The position numbers and the translations under genes were made by a program. The notes beneath the pieces were generated by a model. That model searched no databases. It saw nothing but the letters and a program-made list of their open reading frames with translations, and was not told where the DNA came from. Shown piece after piece: positions 17,315 to 24,676 of a DNA stretch of 64,000 nt; within the stretch, counting starts at the first letter, position 1; every line of letters begins with the position of its first letter. The stretch spans positions 62,001 to 126,000 of the forward strand of contig JAAFJA010000012.1 in NCBI GenBank assembly GCA_013298765.1. Direction: 5' to 3'. Origin of the DNA: Betaproteobacteria bacterium (lineage in GTDB: Bacteria; Pseudomonadota; Gammaproteobacteria; Burkholderiales; Casimicrobiaceae).

Positions 17315-18046
17315 ATGAACTCTGAACCGACTCTTCACACCTCGTCCGCTACTCTGGCGAACATGGCTCAGCAGTACGCGCGATTTGCGCCATTGACGCG
17401 TCGTCCTGCGAGCGCCTCGATCACTCGATCTAACTCGCAATACCGCGCGCTCGCGACAAATTACGACGCAACGACACCGCGTATCGAGGCACTAAGAGAC
17501 GCAGCCCACCAACTCCTCTCGCTCAAACCGGGAGACACTGTGCTCGATGTCGGTTGCGGCACCGGGAAGTCGCTGCCGGCGCTATCGCACGCGGTCGGTC
17601 CAACGGGTCGTGTAATCGCAATTGAGCCGTGTGCGGAAATGATGATGCTCGCTCGTTCTCGCGTTCGCGAACTGGGCCTTTCAAATGTCGATCTGATCGA
17701 AGCGCAGGCCGCCGCGCTCGGCGAAGCGATTGAAGTCGATTCGATAGACGCGGTGCTGATGATGTTTACGCATGATGTGCTTCAGTCAAGCGCTGCGCTC
17801 GATCATTTACTTGCCATCGCTAAAAACGGGGCACGCTTTGCGCTCGCGGGCGGAAAACTTTTTAGCGGCACGCTTTCACTGCTCAATCCTTGGGTAGAGT
17901 GGCGGCAAAAGCCTTACTGCACTACATTCGAGAACTACGATGCGCCATGGCGCAAACTCTTCGACACGCAAGCGTTATGTTCCACCTGCGTGCATCCGAG
18001 ATACATGGGGATCGCGTATATCGCACACGGTGTACGCGCAAAATAA
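17315..18046 (+). CDS. class I SAM-dependent methyltransferase
   Basis: Encodes 243 residues with a Rossmann-type methyltransferase core. Motif I is 'TVLDVGCGTGKSLPAL'; the acidic residue at the end of strand 2 is in 'GRVIAIEPCAEMM'; motif IV-like sequence is 'DAVLMMFTHDVLQ'. The first 40 residues are a polar arm. The substrate is unknown. It is divergent from the TetR gene and 223 bases upstream of egtB. Any link to the efflux pump or to ergothioneine is positional only. Confidence 0.8.
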   Translation: MNSEPTLHTSSATLANMAQQYARFAPLTRRPASASITRSNSQYRALATNYDATTPRIEALRDAAHQLLSLKPGDTVLDVGCGTGKSLPALSHAVGPTGRVIAIEPCAEMMMLARSRVRELGLSNVDLIEAQAAALGEAIEVDSIDAVLMMFTHDVLQSSAALDHLLAIAKNGARFALAGGKLFSGTLSLLNPWVEWRQKPYCTTFENYDAPWRKLFDTQALCSTCVHPRYMGIAYIAHGVRAK

Positions 18047-18269
18047 TCGCTGAAAGAAAAGCTCGGATGTTGGCTTTGAACCTAATCGATCAATCGATGC
18101 AAAGCCCAATGGTGTGCTCGTGCGAGGCTGTAGCTCATGGGCGCGCCTACATACCTGCGCGGTACCTGCGTGGCGCGCTCGAAGACACGGCCGCGTGCGG
18201 CCCAGCTTGAATTTGCGGATGGATCAATGATTATTTTTCCGACTTGTCGTCTTCTCTAGGCCGGCGCTG

Positions 18270-19478
18270 ATGGATTTTCCTGCGCAAAAACAAATGATGA
18301 AACCCGAAGACCTTATTGCGCGCTATCGCCGGACGCGCCGAGCTACGGAAGCTATCGCAGCACCGTTGTCCGCTGAGGATTGCCAAGTGCAATCCATGCC
18401 GGATGCTAGCCCGATCAAATGGCATCTAGCGCACACCACATGGTTTTTTGAGACTTTTGTACTCTCACCCCACATAGCTGGTTATCGAACCTTCAACGAT
18501 GCCTTCAAGATCCTTTTCAATAGCTACTACAACGGGATCGGAGAGAAACATCCTCGTCCGCAACGTGGAATGCTGTCGAGGCCGTCGCTAGAGGAAATTT
18601 ATCGTTATCGAGCCCATGTTGACCAAGCGCTCATCGGCTGGCTTGAGGCTCGTGAACCCGATAGCAGCATCACAGCGCTGCTCTTATTGGGTTTCAATCA
18701 CGAAGAGCAGCACCAAGAGCTCATGCTCACTGATCTGAAGCACATGCTCTCGGTGAATCCGCTTGCCCCGATCTACCAAGCAGATGGGCCCCATCCCGCT
18801 GATGCGGTTCGCACAGAGACGCACTGGCTGAGTTTTGATGGCGGGCTCACACACATTGGCTACGACGGTGGTGGCGATTTTGCGTTTGATAACGAATCAC
18901 CACGCCATCAAGCGCTAGTGCATCCGTATCAACTCGCTAACCGCTTGGTGACGAACGGCGAATACCTCGCCTTCATCAATGACGGCGGTTACGGCAACCA
19001 CGCGCTTTGGCTTTCCGACGGCTGGGATTGGGTTTCCCAAAACAACATTTCGGCGCCCCTTTATTGGCGCTCGCTCGACACGGGTTTGCATTCGTTCACG
19101 CTCGAAGGCATCCGACCGCTCTCACTGACTAGTCCCGTATGTCATGTCAGCTACTACGAAGCGGATGCGTTCGCACGCTGGTGTGGCGCACGCTTGCCTA
19201 CCGAGTTCGAGTGGGAGCACGCCATTCGTTCAAGTGCGCAGCTAGATCAAGTGCACGATAGCGTTTGGCAGTGGACCTCGTCTGCGTATCTACCCTATCC
19301 AGGCTTTGCTCCCGCAGCAGGTGCGGTGGGTGAGTACAACGGGAAATTCATGAACCAGCAGTATGTGCTGCGCGGGGGTTCCTGCGCAACGCCACGCGGA
19401 CATTCGCGTGCGAGCTACCGCAATTTCTTTCAACCCGATAAGCGCTGGCAGTTCACTGGAATTAGGGTCGCGAAATAG
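18270..19478 (+). CDS. egtB: ergothioneine biosynthesis sulfoxide synthase EgtB
   Basis: Encodes 402 residues. The N-terminal DinB-like domain carries the iron ligands: a histidine in 'IKWHLAHTTWFFE' and the HxxxH-type pair in 'NHEEQHQELMLTDLKH'. The C-terminal FGE-sulfatase-like domain ends 'YVLRGGSCATPRGHSRASYR' and 'FTGIRVA', as in EgtB. The enzyme joins trimethylhistidine to a thiol substrate using O2. The start may be 18270 or the ATG pair at 18294-18297. egtD follows after 84 bases on the same strand. No egtA or egtC is present, as in proteobacterial two-gene ergothioneine loci. Confidence 0.92.
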   Translation: MDFPAQKQMMKPEDLIARYRRTRRATEAIAAPLSAEDCQVQSMPDASPIKWHLAHTTWFFETFVLSPHIAGYRTFNDAFKILFNSYYNGIGEKHPRPQRGMLSRPSLEEIYRYRAHVDQALIGWLEAREPDSSITALLLLGFNHEEQHQELMLTDLKHMLSVNPLAPIYQADGPHPADAVRTETHWLSFDGGLTHIGYDGGGDFAFDNESPRHQALVHPYQLANRLVTNGEYLAFINDGGYGNHALWLSDGWDWVSQNNISAPLYWRSLDTGLHSFTLEGIRPLSLTSPVCHVSYYEADAFARWCGARLPTEFEWEHAIRSSAQLDQVHDSVWQWTSSAYLPYPGFAPAAGAVGEYNGKFMNQQYVLRGGSCATPRGHSRASYRNFFQPDKRWQFTGIRVAK

Positions 19479-19562
19479 TGCCTACTTCAACACCACCGTC
19501 GATCGTTTCCCCGATGCGCTCCACCGTGATTGCGCCCCGTCCACTTCGCCCGAGGAAGTTTC

Positions 19563-20564
19563 ATGCCGCTACGCACTATCACCGCTCTAAATCGTCCATC
19601 GGCACCCAGCGGCGCTCGTCCGACGATCACCAATGCTCTCACGCTCGACTCCAAAGCAGAACTCGATTTGCTTGTACAGCGTTTACTTGCGCCCGCTGCG
19701 TCCATACCCCCGAAGTATTTCTACGATGCGCTCGGCTCTACCTTGTACAACGCAATCGTGCTCACCGAGGAGTATTACCCAACACGAACTGAGGCGGCCA
19801 TTCACCAACGCTACCGAAGCGAGATTGCCGCGGCAATCGGTGCCGGAAAGCAATTTGTCGATTTGGGAAGCGGCGACTCCGTGAAGGCAGAGAAGTGGTT
19901 TGAAGCACTCAAGCCTTCGCGATATGTCGCAGTGGATATCTCAGAGAGCGCAGTGATTGATGCGCTTTCGCGACTTGCCGGCAACCCAGATTCGCCCGAG
20001 CTTGCGGGCCTCATTACTGATTTTTCTCGCGTGCTCGACGTGCAAGCGGTGATGAACGACAGCGCAACGCTTTTCTTCTACCCAGGCTCATCCATTGGCA
20101 ATTTCATGCCTGATGAGGCGAGTTGGTTCTTGAAGCAAGTTGCGGCACATCGCCGAACAAACCAATGTGGTCTGCTCATCGGCATTGATTTGAAGAAAGA
20201 CGAAGCGACCCTCGAAGCGGCGTATGACGATGCGCTAGGCGTTACCGCTTCGTTCAACCGAAACGTGCTGATGCACGTCAATCGTTTGCTCGGCAGCGAT
20301 TTCCGTCTTGATGACTGGCGTCACTACGCGTGCTACGACTCGGCGTTCGGACGCATCGAGATGCACCTAGAATCACGCCGAGAGACAACAGTAAACCTTC
20401 GCGGCGAGGAACGAAAATTCCGCACTGGCGAACGCATCCACACCGAGAACTCGTACAAGTATTCGGTGCCGGAATTTGAAGAGCTATTGCGTTCAGCGGG
20501 CTTCGCGCAAACACGAAGCTGGGTTGATGAGCGCGAGCATTTCGCTGTTTTTTACGCGAATTAA
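19563..20564 (+). CDS. egtD: L-histidine N-alpha-methyltransferase EgtD
   Basis: Encodes 333 residues from the ATG at 19563, which has a GAGGAAG ribosome-binding sequence; an in-frame TTG at 19530 is rejected. The family hallmarks are 'IPPKYFYDALGSTLYNAIV', 'EEYYPTRTEAAI', the SAM loop 'FVDLGSGDSVKAEKWF', 'FFYPGSSIGNF', and a C-terminal 'IHTENSYKYSVPEFEELL'. EgtD trimethylates histidine to hercynine, the substrate of EgtB. Together the two genes should make ergothioneine; the final C-S lyase (EgtE-type) is not in the window. Confidence 0.93.
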   Translation: MPLRTITALNRPSAPSGARPTITNALTLDSKAELDLLVQRLLAPAASIPPKYFYDALGSTLYNAIVLTEEYYPTRTEAAIHQRYRSEIAAAIGAGKQFVDLGSGDSVKAEKWFEALKPSRYVAVDISESAVIDALSRLAGNPDSPELAGLITDFSRVLDVQAVMNDSATLFFYPGSSIGNFMPDEASWFLKQVAAHRRTNQCGLLIGIDLKKDEATLEAAYDDALGVTASFNRNVLMHVNRLLGSDFRLDDWRHYACYDSAFGRIEMHLESRRETTVNLRGEERKFRTGERIHTENSYKYSVPEFEELLRSAGFAQTRSWVDEREHFAVFYAN

Positions 20565-20650
20565 GTGCGCCGTAGATACACATCAGTAGGCTAGCTGCAA
20601 ACTAAGTAGCCCGCGGACGACTGACTGAGCTTCGTCGGTATATGACGTAA

Positions 20651-20699
20651 GACGTCAGCATATGTTGCATGGCTCATGACCTTAGCATATGTCAACGTC
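20651..20699. promoter_or_regulatory. extended dyad upstream of the light-sensing island
   Basis: GACGTCAGCATATG (from 20651) and its inverted counterpart CATATGTCAACGTC (ending 20699) form an imperfect dyad of about 49 bases, conserving GACGT and CATATG in each arm. A smaller TGACGTAAGACGTCA symmetry overlaps its left end. It lies 145-193 bases before the 20844 start and could be an operator. No binding protein is identified. Confidence 0.4.
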
Positions 20700-20843
20700 A
20701 TTTTCATTAGCTGCAAACGATTTCAGCAAAGGAATTTGTTCGGACTAGTCCTACGAATATCGATCGTTCTAGACAAAAATGGTTTTGAGCACAGTTCTTG
20801 CGACCTATCATTTTTGATAGGTATTCAAGAATAGTGAACGAAC

Positions 20844-21977
20844 GTGGCGACGAAAGAGATAGTCGGGGAAGCAGTGGCGAGCGCTTCGTCATCCGGCCCC
20901 CAAGAGGTGGACTCAGCCACGAGCGCGTCACGCACAGACCTCGCTAGGGGCTGGTTTTCACGCCGGCGCCGACTAGCGGGCAGCGAAGAGTGGGTACTTA
21001 CAACACTCAATTCGCTCCCAAAATCGTGGGCGGATGACCGCGCGGAACTCGAAGCTCTGGGGTTCGCGCCTGAACCTACGGTGCTGCGACTTACCCAGCG
21101 CGACGGCGCACATGCGTACACCGTCGATTCTTGGCGGGAAGCGAGCGGATCACCCGAAGTAGCGATTTACACGTTTCTGCCTGCAAACGCCGGAGGCAAC
21201 AGCACTGGCGGTGCGACTGTGACGGGCGGCCTGCTTCGCCCGATGCTGAGTGCCTCGGATGTTTTAGTGGTGTTTTGTTATCCGACGGAAACAGAGACCG
21301 CGCTCGTGCTGCACGAAGTTCAACTTCTGACGCGCATGACGCCCTGCTCGATCAAAGGGATTGTCCTAGTCAATTTTGATGGGAGCGAAGGCCGAGATCG
21401 GCTTTTGGAGTGGGCAGCATCACGTACTGGCGCGCCGTCGGTTGCGATATCTGTAATCGACGAGAGCGACTTCGCGATTGAGAACCGCTGGATAAACCTG
21501 CTTCAATCGGTCGAAAAACTTGTCGCTACGCGAGCTTCTATTGCGACTGAGAACACTTCCAGTGTCCAGTCGCTTCCGGATTCAATGGCGGCTTCGACCC
21601 AAAAAACTTTGGATGAACAGGTTGAAGCTGCAATCTACTCAGCCGCCATGAATTCATCAGCGCGCCGTGTTGTGCTGTTTGACGGCCCAGAGACCCTGAT
21701 CGCCACCGAAGACCTGTTCGACGCAACTACCGATTGGGAGGCGCGAGATCAACAAATCGCGCTACGCACAGCAGTTTTTGAACGCGATGAGTTGATGCAT
21801 TTGGTGCTTGCAACGCCTGAGACTGTGTTCACGCTGGATGCTGCCGCTCTCACCCCGGGTCTGCGCATCGGTGCTTTCTGGAGTTCACAACTCGACATGG
21901 ATGACATCCGCGTACGTGCACGAGCGTTGAGCGCCACGGTCGAGGGCGAGCTCGCACGAATTGGTGAGGGGAGTTAG
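20844..21977 (+). CDS. unknown protein; possible degenerate G-domain plus roadblock-like domain
   Basis: Encodes 377 residues; I do not recognise a named family. Residues about 130-225 alternate strands and helices as a small Ras-like GTPase does ('ASDVLVVFCYPTETETALV', 'IKGIVLVNFDGSEGRDRLLE', 'APSVAISVIDESDFAI'), but there is no P-loop and the NKxD position reads NFDG. Residues about 265-370 ('RRVVLFDGPETLIATED', 'HLVLATPETVFTLDAA', 'LRIGAFWSS') resemble a roadblock/LC7 strand pattern. The GTG start has no strong ribosome-binding site. The next gene begins after 7 bases, so the two are almost certainly co-transcribed with the photoreceptors. The domain assignments are tentative. Confidence 0.6.
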   Translation: MATKEIVGEAVASASSSGPQEVDSATSASRTDLARGWFSRRRRLAGSEEWVLTTLNSLPKSWADDRAELEALGFAPEPTVLRLTQRDGAHAYTVDSWREASGSPEVAIYTFLPANAGGNSTGGATVTGGLLRPMLSASDVLVVFCYPTETETALVLHEVQLLTRMTPCSIKGIVLVNFDGSEGRDRLLEWAASRTGAPSVAISVIDESDFAIENRWINLLQSVEKLVATRASIATENTSSVQSLPDSMAASTQKTLDEQVEAAIYSAAMNSSARRVVLFDGPETLIATEDLFDATTDWEARDQQIALRTAVFERDELMHLVLATPETVFTLDAAALTPGLRIGAFWSSQLDMDDIRVRARALSATVEGELARIGEGS

Positions 21978-21984
21978 TTAAGTT

Positions 21985-22701
21985 ATGGACGACACTGTCA
22001 TTTACGCGCGTACCCAGATCGGTACCAAGCTCGCGCGCGATTCGGGTCACGAAATACCGCGCCCGATGCGCACGCTTCTCCTTGCCGTCGACGGTAAAAC
22101 GAAGGTGGCCACCTACCGAAGTCTGCTTAGACACTTAGGCGATGTGCGGGTCTTGTTTGAAGGCTTAGAAAATGCCGGCTACATCGGTCGCGTGAGCGAT
22201 CCGGGTACCCGAGCCGCGCCGCCCGCGCCCACATCGACGGCTAACAGCATTCAAAGCGAATTGCGCGACCTCGCTGCGGTCACCGGCTTTCAACCCACGG
22301 CGATGCATCCGCCGAACTTCGAGCCGAATCTGGGTACCGCACCCGCCGGGCAGTCGATGTTCGCGCGCAGCTCAGCGGAGAGCGAGCGCAATTTTGATGT
22401 GCTCGCCAAAATTCAAGAAGCGCAATCGCATTTCACGCCAACCGTACAAAGCCAATACGGTCGTGCGCCGAGCGCCGATCCACGTCAGCAGCTTTTGCTC
22501 AATCGGGCAAAAAGCTTGATGACGGATTTCCTCATGCAGCACTTTCCAGACGTTGCGATGGAGGTCGGTCTGTCAATTGATCGCATTTCCACCGCTGAAG
22601 AGCTCAACCGAAGCTTGGGCGACTATTCAATGCTGATCGCGCCAGTGGGGCGGATTGGCGCCGAACACCTACGCGAGGTGCGGTCCCTCATCGCGCGCTG
22701 A
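21985..22701 (+). CDS. winged-helix-like protein of the light island
   Basis: Encodes 238 residues. The N-terminal part 'IPRPMRTLLLAVDGKTKVAT' followed by 'LRHLGDVRVLFEGLENAGYI' has a helix-helix-wing look. A Pro/Ala-rich linker (about 73-115) leads to a helical C-terminal domain ('LLLNRAKSLMTDFLMQHF', 'ISTAEELNRSLGDYSMLI', 'HLREVRSLIAR'). The same two-domain plan is seen in the protein at 33052-33564. It may be the output or adaptor partner of the BLUF and PYP proteins, but nothing in the sequence proves DNA binding. It follows the 20844 gene by 7 bases and precedes the BLUF gene by 35. Confidence 0.65.
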   Translation: MDDTVIYARTQIGTKLARDSGHEIPRPMRTLLLAVDGKTKVATYRSLLRHLGDVRVLFEGLENAGYIGRVSDPGTRAAPPAPTSTANSIQSELRDLAAVTGFQPTAMHPPNFEPNLGTAPAGQSMFARSSAESERNFDVLAKIQEAQSHFTPTVQSQYGRAPSADPRQQLLLNRAKSLMTDFLMQHFPDVAMEVGLSIDRISTAEELNRSLGDYSMLIAPVGRIGAEHLREVRSLIAR

Positions 22702-22736
22702 ACTCACACCATCTAACCATTCTCTCGGAGACCATC

Positions 22737-23228
22737 ATGATCCATCGCCTCGTTTATGTATCCACCGCGCTCGACTCGGTCGATCTCAATGAATTCAAAA
22801 AGATCCTAAACACTGCTCAAACCAATAACGCCGCGCGCGATCTCACAGGTATGCTCGCGTTCAACAGCAAAGTTTTTTTGCAGGCGCTCGAAGGTAGCCG
22901 CGAAGCGATCAATGATCTCTACGCAAAATTGATTCGCGACCCACGCCACTTCAATCTTTCGCTACTCAAATACTCACAAATTGAGCAACGTCATTGGGCA
23001 GCGTGGTCGATGGGATTTGCCGCGCCAAACGCAGACAACCGCGCACTCTTCCTCAAGTATTCAAATCAAAGCGTGTTCAATCCCTACGGCATGACAGGCG
23101 ACAACGCCGAGAAGCTCCTGATTGAGCTTTCCAACACCGCTATGGCGCTCGATAAAAGCGCGAACGATCCGAATGCTGGACCAAAGCCAACGCAAGAGAA
23201 AAGCATTTTCGCGCGCTTCCTTCGCTAG
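22737..23228 (+). CDS. BLUF-domain blue-light photoreceptor
   Basis: Encodes 163 residues: a BLUF (FAD-binding blue-light sensor) domain with a short C-terminal tail. The photoactive residues are in place: Tyr7 ('RLVYVST'), Asn31 ('TNNAARDLTGML'), Gln49 in 'KVFLQALEG', and the conserved Trp90/Met92 in 'HWAAWSMGF'. The tail (about 98-163) has no enzymatic domain, so this is a short BLUF protein that signals through a partner. The ATG has a TCGGAGA ribosome-binding site. Its neighbours on both sides make the BLUF-PYP combination notable. Confidence 0.93.
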   Translation: MIHRLVYVSTALDSVDLNEFKKILNTAQTNNAARDLTGMLAFNSKVFLQALEGSREAINDLYAKLIRDPRHFNLSLLKYSQIEQRHWAAWSMGFAAPNADNRALFLKYSNQSVFNPYGMTGDNAEKLLIELSNTAMALDKSANDPNAGPKPTQEKSIFARFLR

Positions 23229-23279
23229 TTTTATCCATTCGGTCACCCACCCCATTTGCGCCATCGGCAGTCAATCTCT

Positions 23280-23699
23280 ATGAATCCAGCCACCACTAAT
23301 TACCAACGCTTTTTTCAAATTCAGGGGCATGACGCCACCCAGGTGCTCGATATGCTGAGCGACGCGCAGCTTGATCAAGTGCCGTTTGGTGCCATCAAAC
23401 TTGACCGCGATGCAAAGATCTTGCGCTACAACCGAATCGAAGGCGAAATTACTGGGCGCGACCCAAGCGCTGTGATCGGCAGAAACTTCTTTCTTGATCT
23501 GGCTGCCTGTGGTGTGGGCCCACATTTTTGGGGGCGGTTCAAGCAGGGGATTATGAAGCCCACTTACGACGAGATCTTCCCCTACGTTTTCTATCACGAG
23601 ATGCCGGAGACGGCGATGCTCGTGCGCATGACGCTATCTCGCGTCGTTGGCGAGCGATCCATGTGGATCATGGTTCGCCGAATCATGCCTAGCGCCTAA
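23280..23699 (+). CDS. pyp: photoactive yellow protein homologue (PYP 1)
   Basis: Encodes 139 residues, a single PAS domain of the PYP (xanthopsin) family. Against Halorhodospira halophila PYP, recalled from memory, the key residues are conserved with an offset of 8: Tyr50 (Y42), Glu54 (E46), Thr58 (T50), Arg60 (R52) and the chromophore thioester Cys77 (C69) in 'DLAACGVGPHFWGRF'. The core 'LRYNRIEGEITGRDP' is near-identical to the reference. The protein should therefore bind p-coumaric acid and sense blue light. The ATG at 23280 is chosen over an in-frame TTG at 23256. A second pyp gene follows after 40 bases. Confidence 0.92.
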   Translation: MNPATTNYQRFFQIQGHDATQVLDMLSDAQLDQVPFGAIKLDRDAKILRYNRIEGEITGRDPSAVIGRNFFLDLAACGVGPHFWGRFKQGIMKPTYDEIFPYVFYHEMPETAMLVRMTLSRVVGERSMWIMVRRIMPSA

Positions 23700-23739
23700 A
23701 CGACACACCCCGCCCCTATACGATCAGGAGAAGTACCCA

Positions 23740-24522
23740 ATGGAACGTATCGATTTTCAAGGCACCGATATTAGCGGCGTCCTTGATCGCCTACCCGACG
23801 AGGAACGTAATCGCCTCCCGTTCGGCGTCGTTAAACTCGACACGCAAGGCATGATCCTTTCCTACAACATGGCAGAGGCTGAGATCTCTGGCGTGAAGCC
23901 GGCAGATGTCATCGGTAAGAACTTCTTTCTCGAAGTCGCCGTCTGCACACAACGCCCCGAGTTCTATGGTCGCTTTCGCGATGCGATGGACAATGACCGC
24001 GTGCTGAACCTCATCTTTGACTACGAATTTCAGAACGCGCGCTACGCCGCCGTACACGATCCGATCAAAGTGCGCGTGCACATGTTCACAAGCTACGAAA
24101 TTGGCGGCAAAAAAATTGTGTGGCTCATGGTCAAGCGCGTTGCATCTCGCCAGCAAGCCCGCCCGCAGGTCAATGACGTGGCTGCAGCGGCCGCCGCCCA
24201 GCTCGGTATCCAAACCTTTGGGCAACTTCCCGGCTCACAGGGAAACCTGCCACCGATACCGGCGGCATTTACGCCCGAACCTGCCTCGGCAAACGCGATG
24301 CCGCCAGGTTATCCGCCGAACTATCCGGGTTTCGCTCAACAACCTCAGTATCCGATTCCGCCCCAGCAACCCCCGTTTGGTGGCCAGCCGTTTCCAGGTT
24401 TTCCAGCTCCTCAAGCCTATGCCGGGAACCCCGGATTTCCGCTGCCGCAATTCGCCCCGCCAGCCCCGCCAGCGCCCGAAACAAACGGAACCGACATCCT
24501 AATCCGCTTTGATGACGTGTAG
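23740..24522 (+). CDS. photoactive yellow protein homologue with Pro-rich tail (PYP 2)
   Basis: Encodes 260 residues. The first 125-145 are a PYP domain collinear with the H. halophila protein (recalled from memory): Tyr42, Glu46 and Cys69 ('EVAVCTQRPEFYGRF') are kept, T50 is Ser, and R52 is Val. An insertion of about ten residues lies near position 100. Residues about 165-245 are a Pro/Gly/Gln/Tyr-rich, probably disordered tail, ending in 'NGTDILIRFDDV'. The start has a strong AGGAGAAG ribosome-binding site. Loss of R52, the lid over the chromophore, should change the photocycle. The tail suggests a scaffold or interaction role. Confidence 0.9.
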   Translation: MERIDFQGTDISGVLDRLPDEERNRLPFGVVKLDTQGMILSYNMAEAEISGVKPADVIGKNFFLEVAVCTQRPEFYGRFRDAMDNDRVLNLIFDYEFQNARYAAVHDPIKVRVHMFTSYEIGGKKIVWLMVKRVASRQQARPQVNDVAAAAAAQLGIQTFGQLPGSQGNLPPIPAAFTPEPASANAMPPGYPPNYPGFAQQPQYPIPPQQPPFGGQPFPGFPAPQAYAGNPGFPLPQFAPPAPPAPETNGTDILIRFDDV

Positions 24523-24676
24523 CGTGAGAGCGGCCCTCTTCGTAGCGCAAGTTGGTAACGGCATGCGCTATGAAAGCTGTTTGCAGGGCTACGCAGTGCA
24601 GCGAGCCAGAACGTTCGAAGTGGGCTTCGCGACGCGCCACACACCAACGCTATAGCCAGAGAACCGCTCCGACTCG

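Noticed and set aside
18047-18269. REP-like fragment (CTGTAGCTC...GCGCGCCTAC) between the methyltransferase and egtB
   Set aside because: Only one degenerate arm is seen with no clear inverted partner, so I do not call it a REP doublet.
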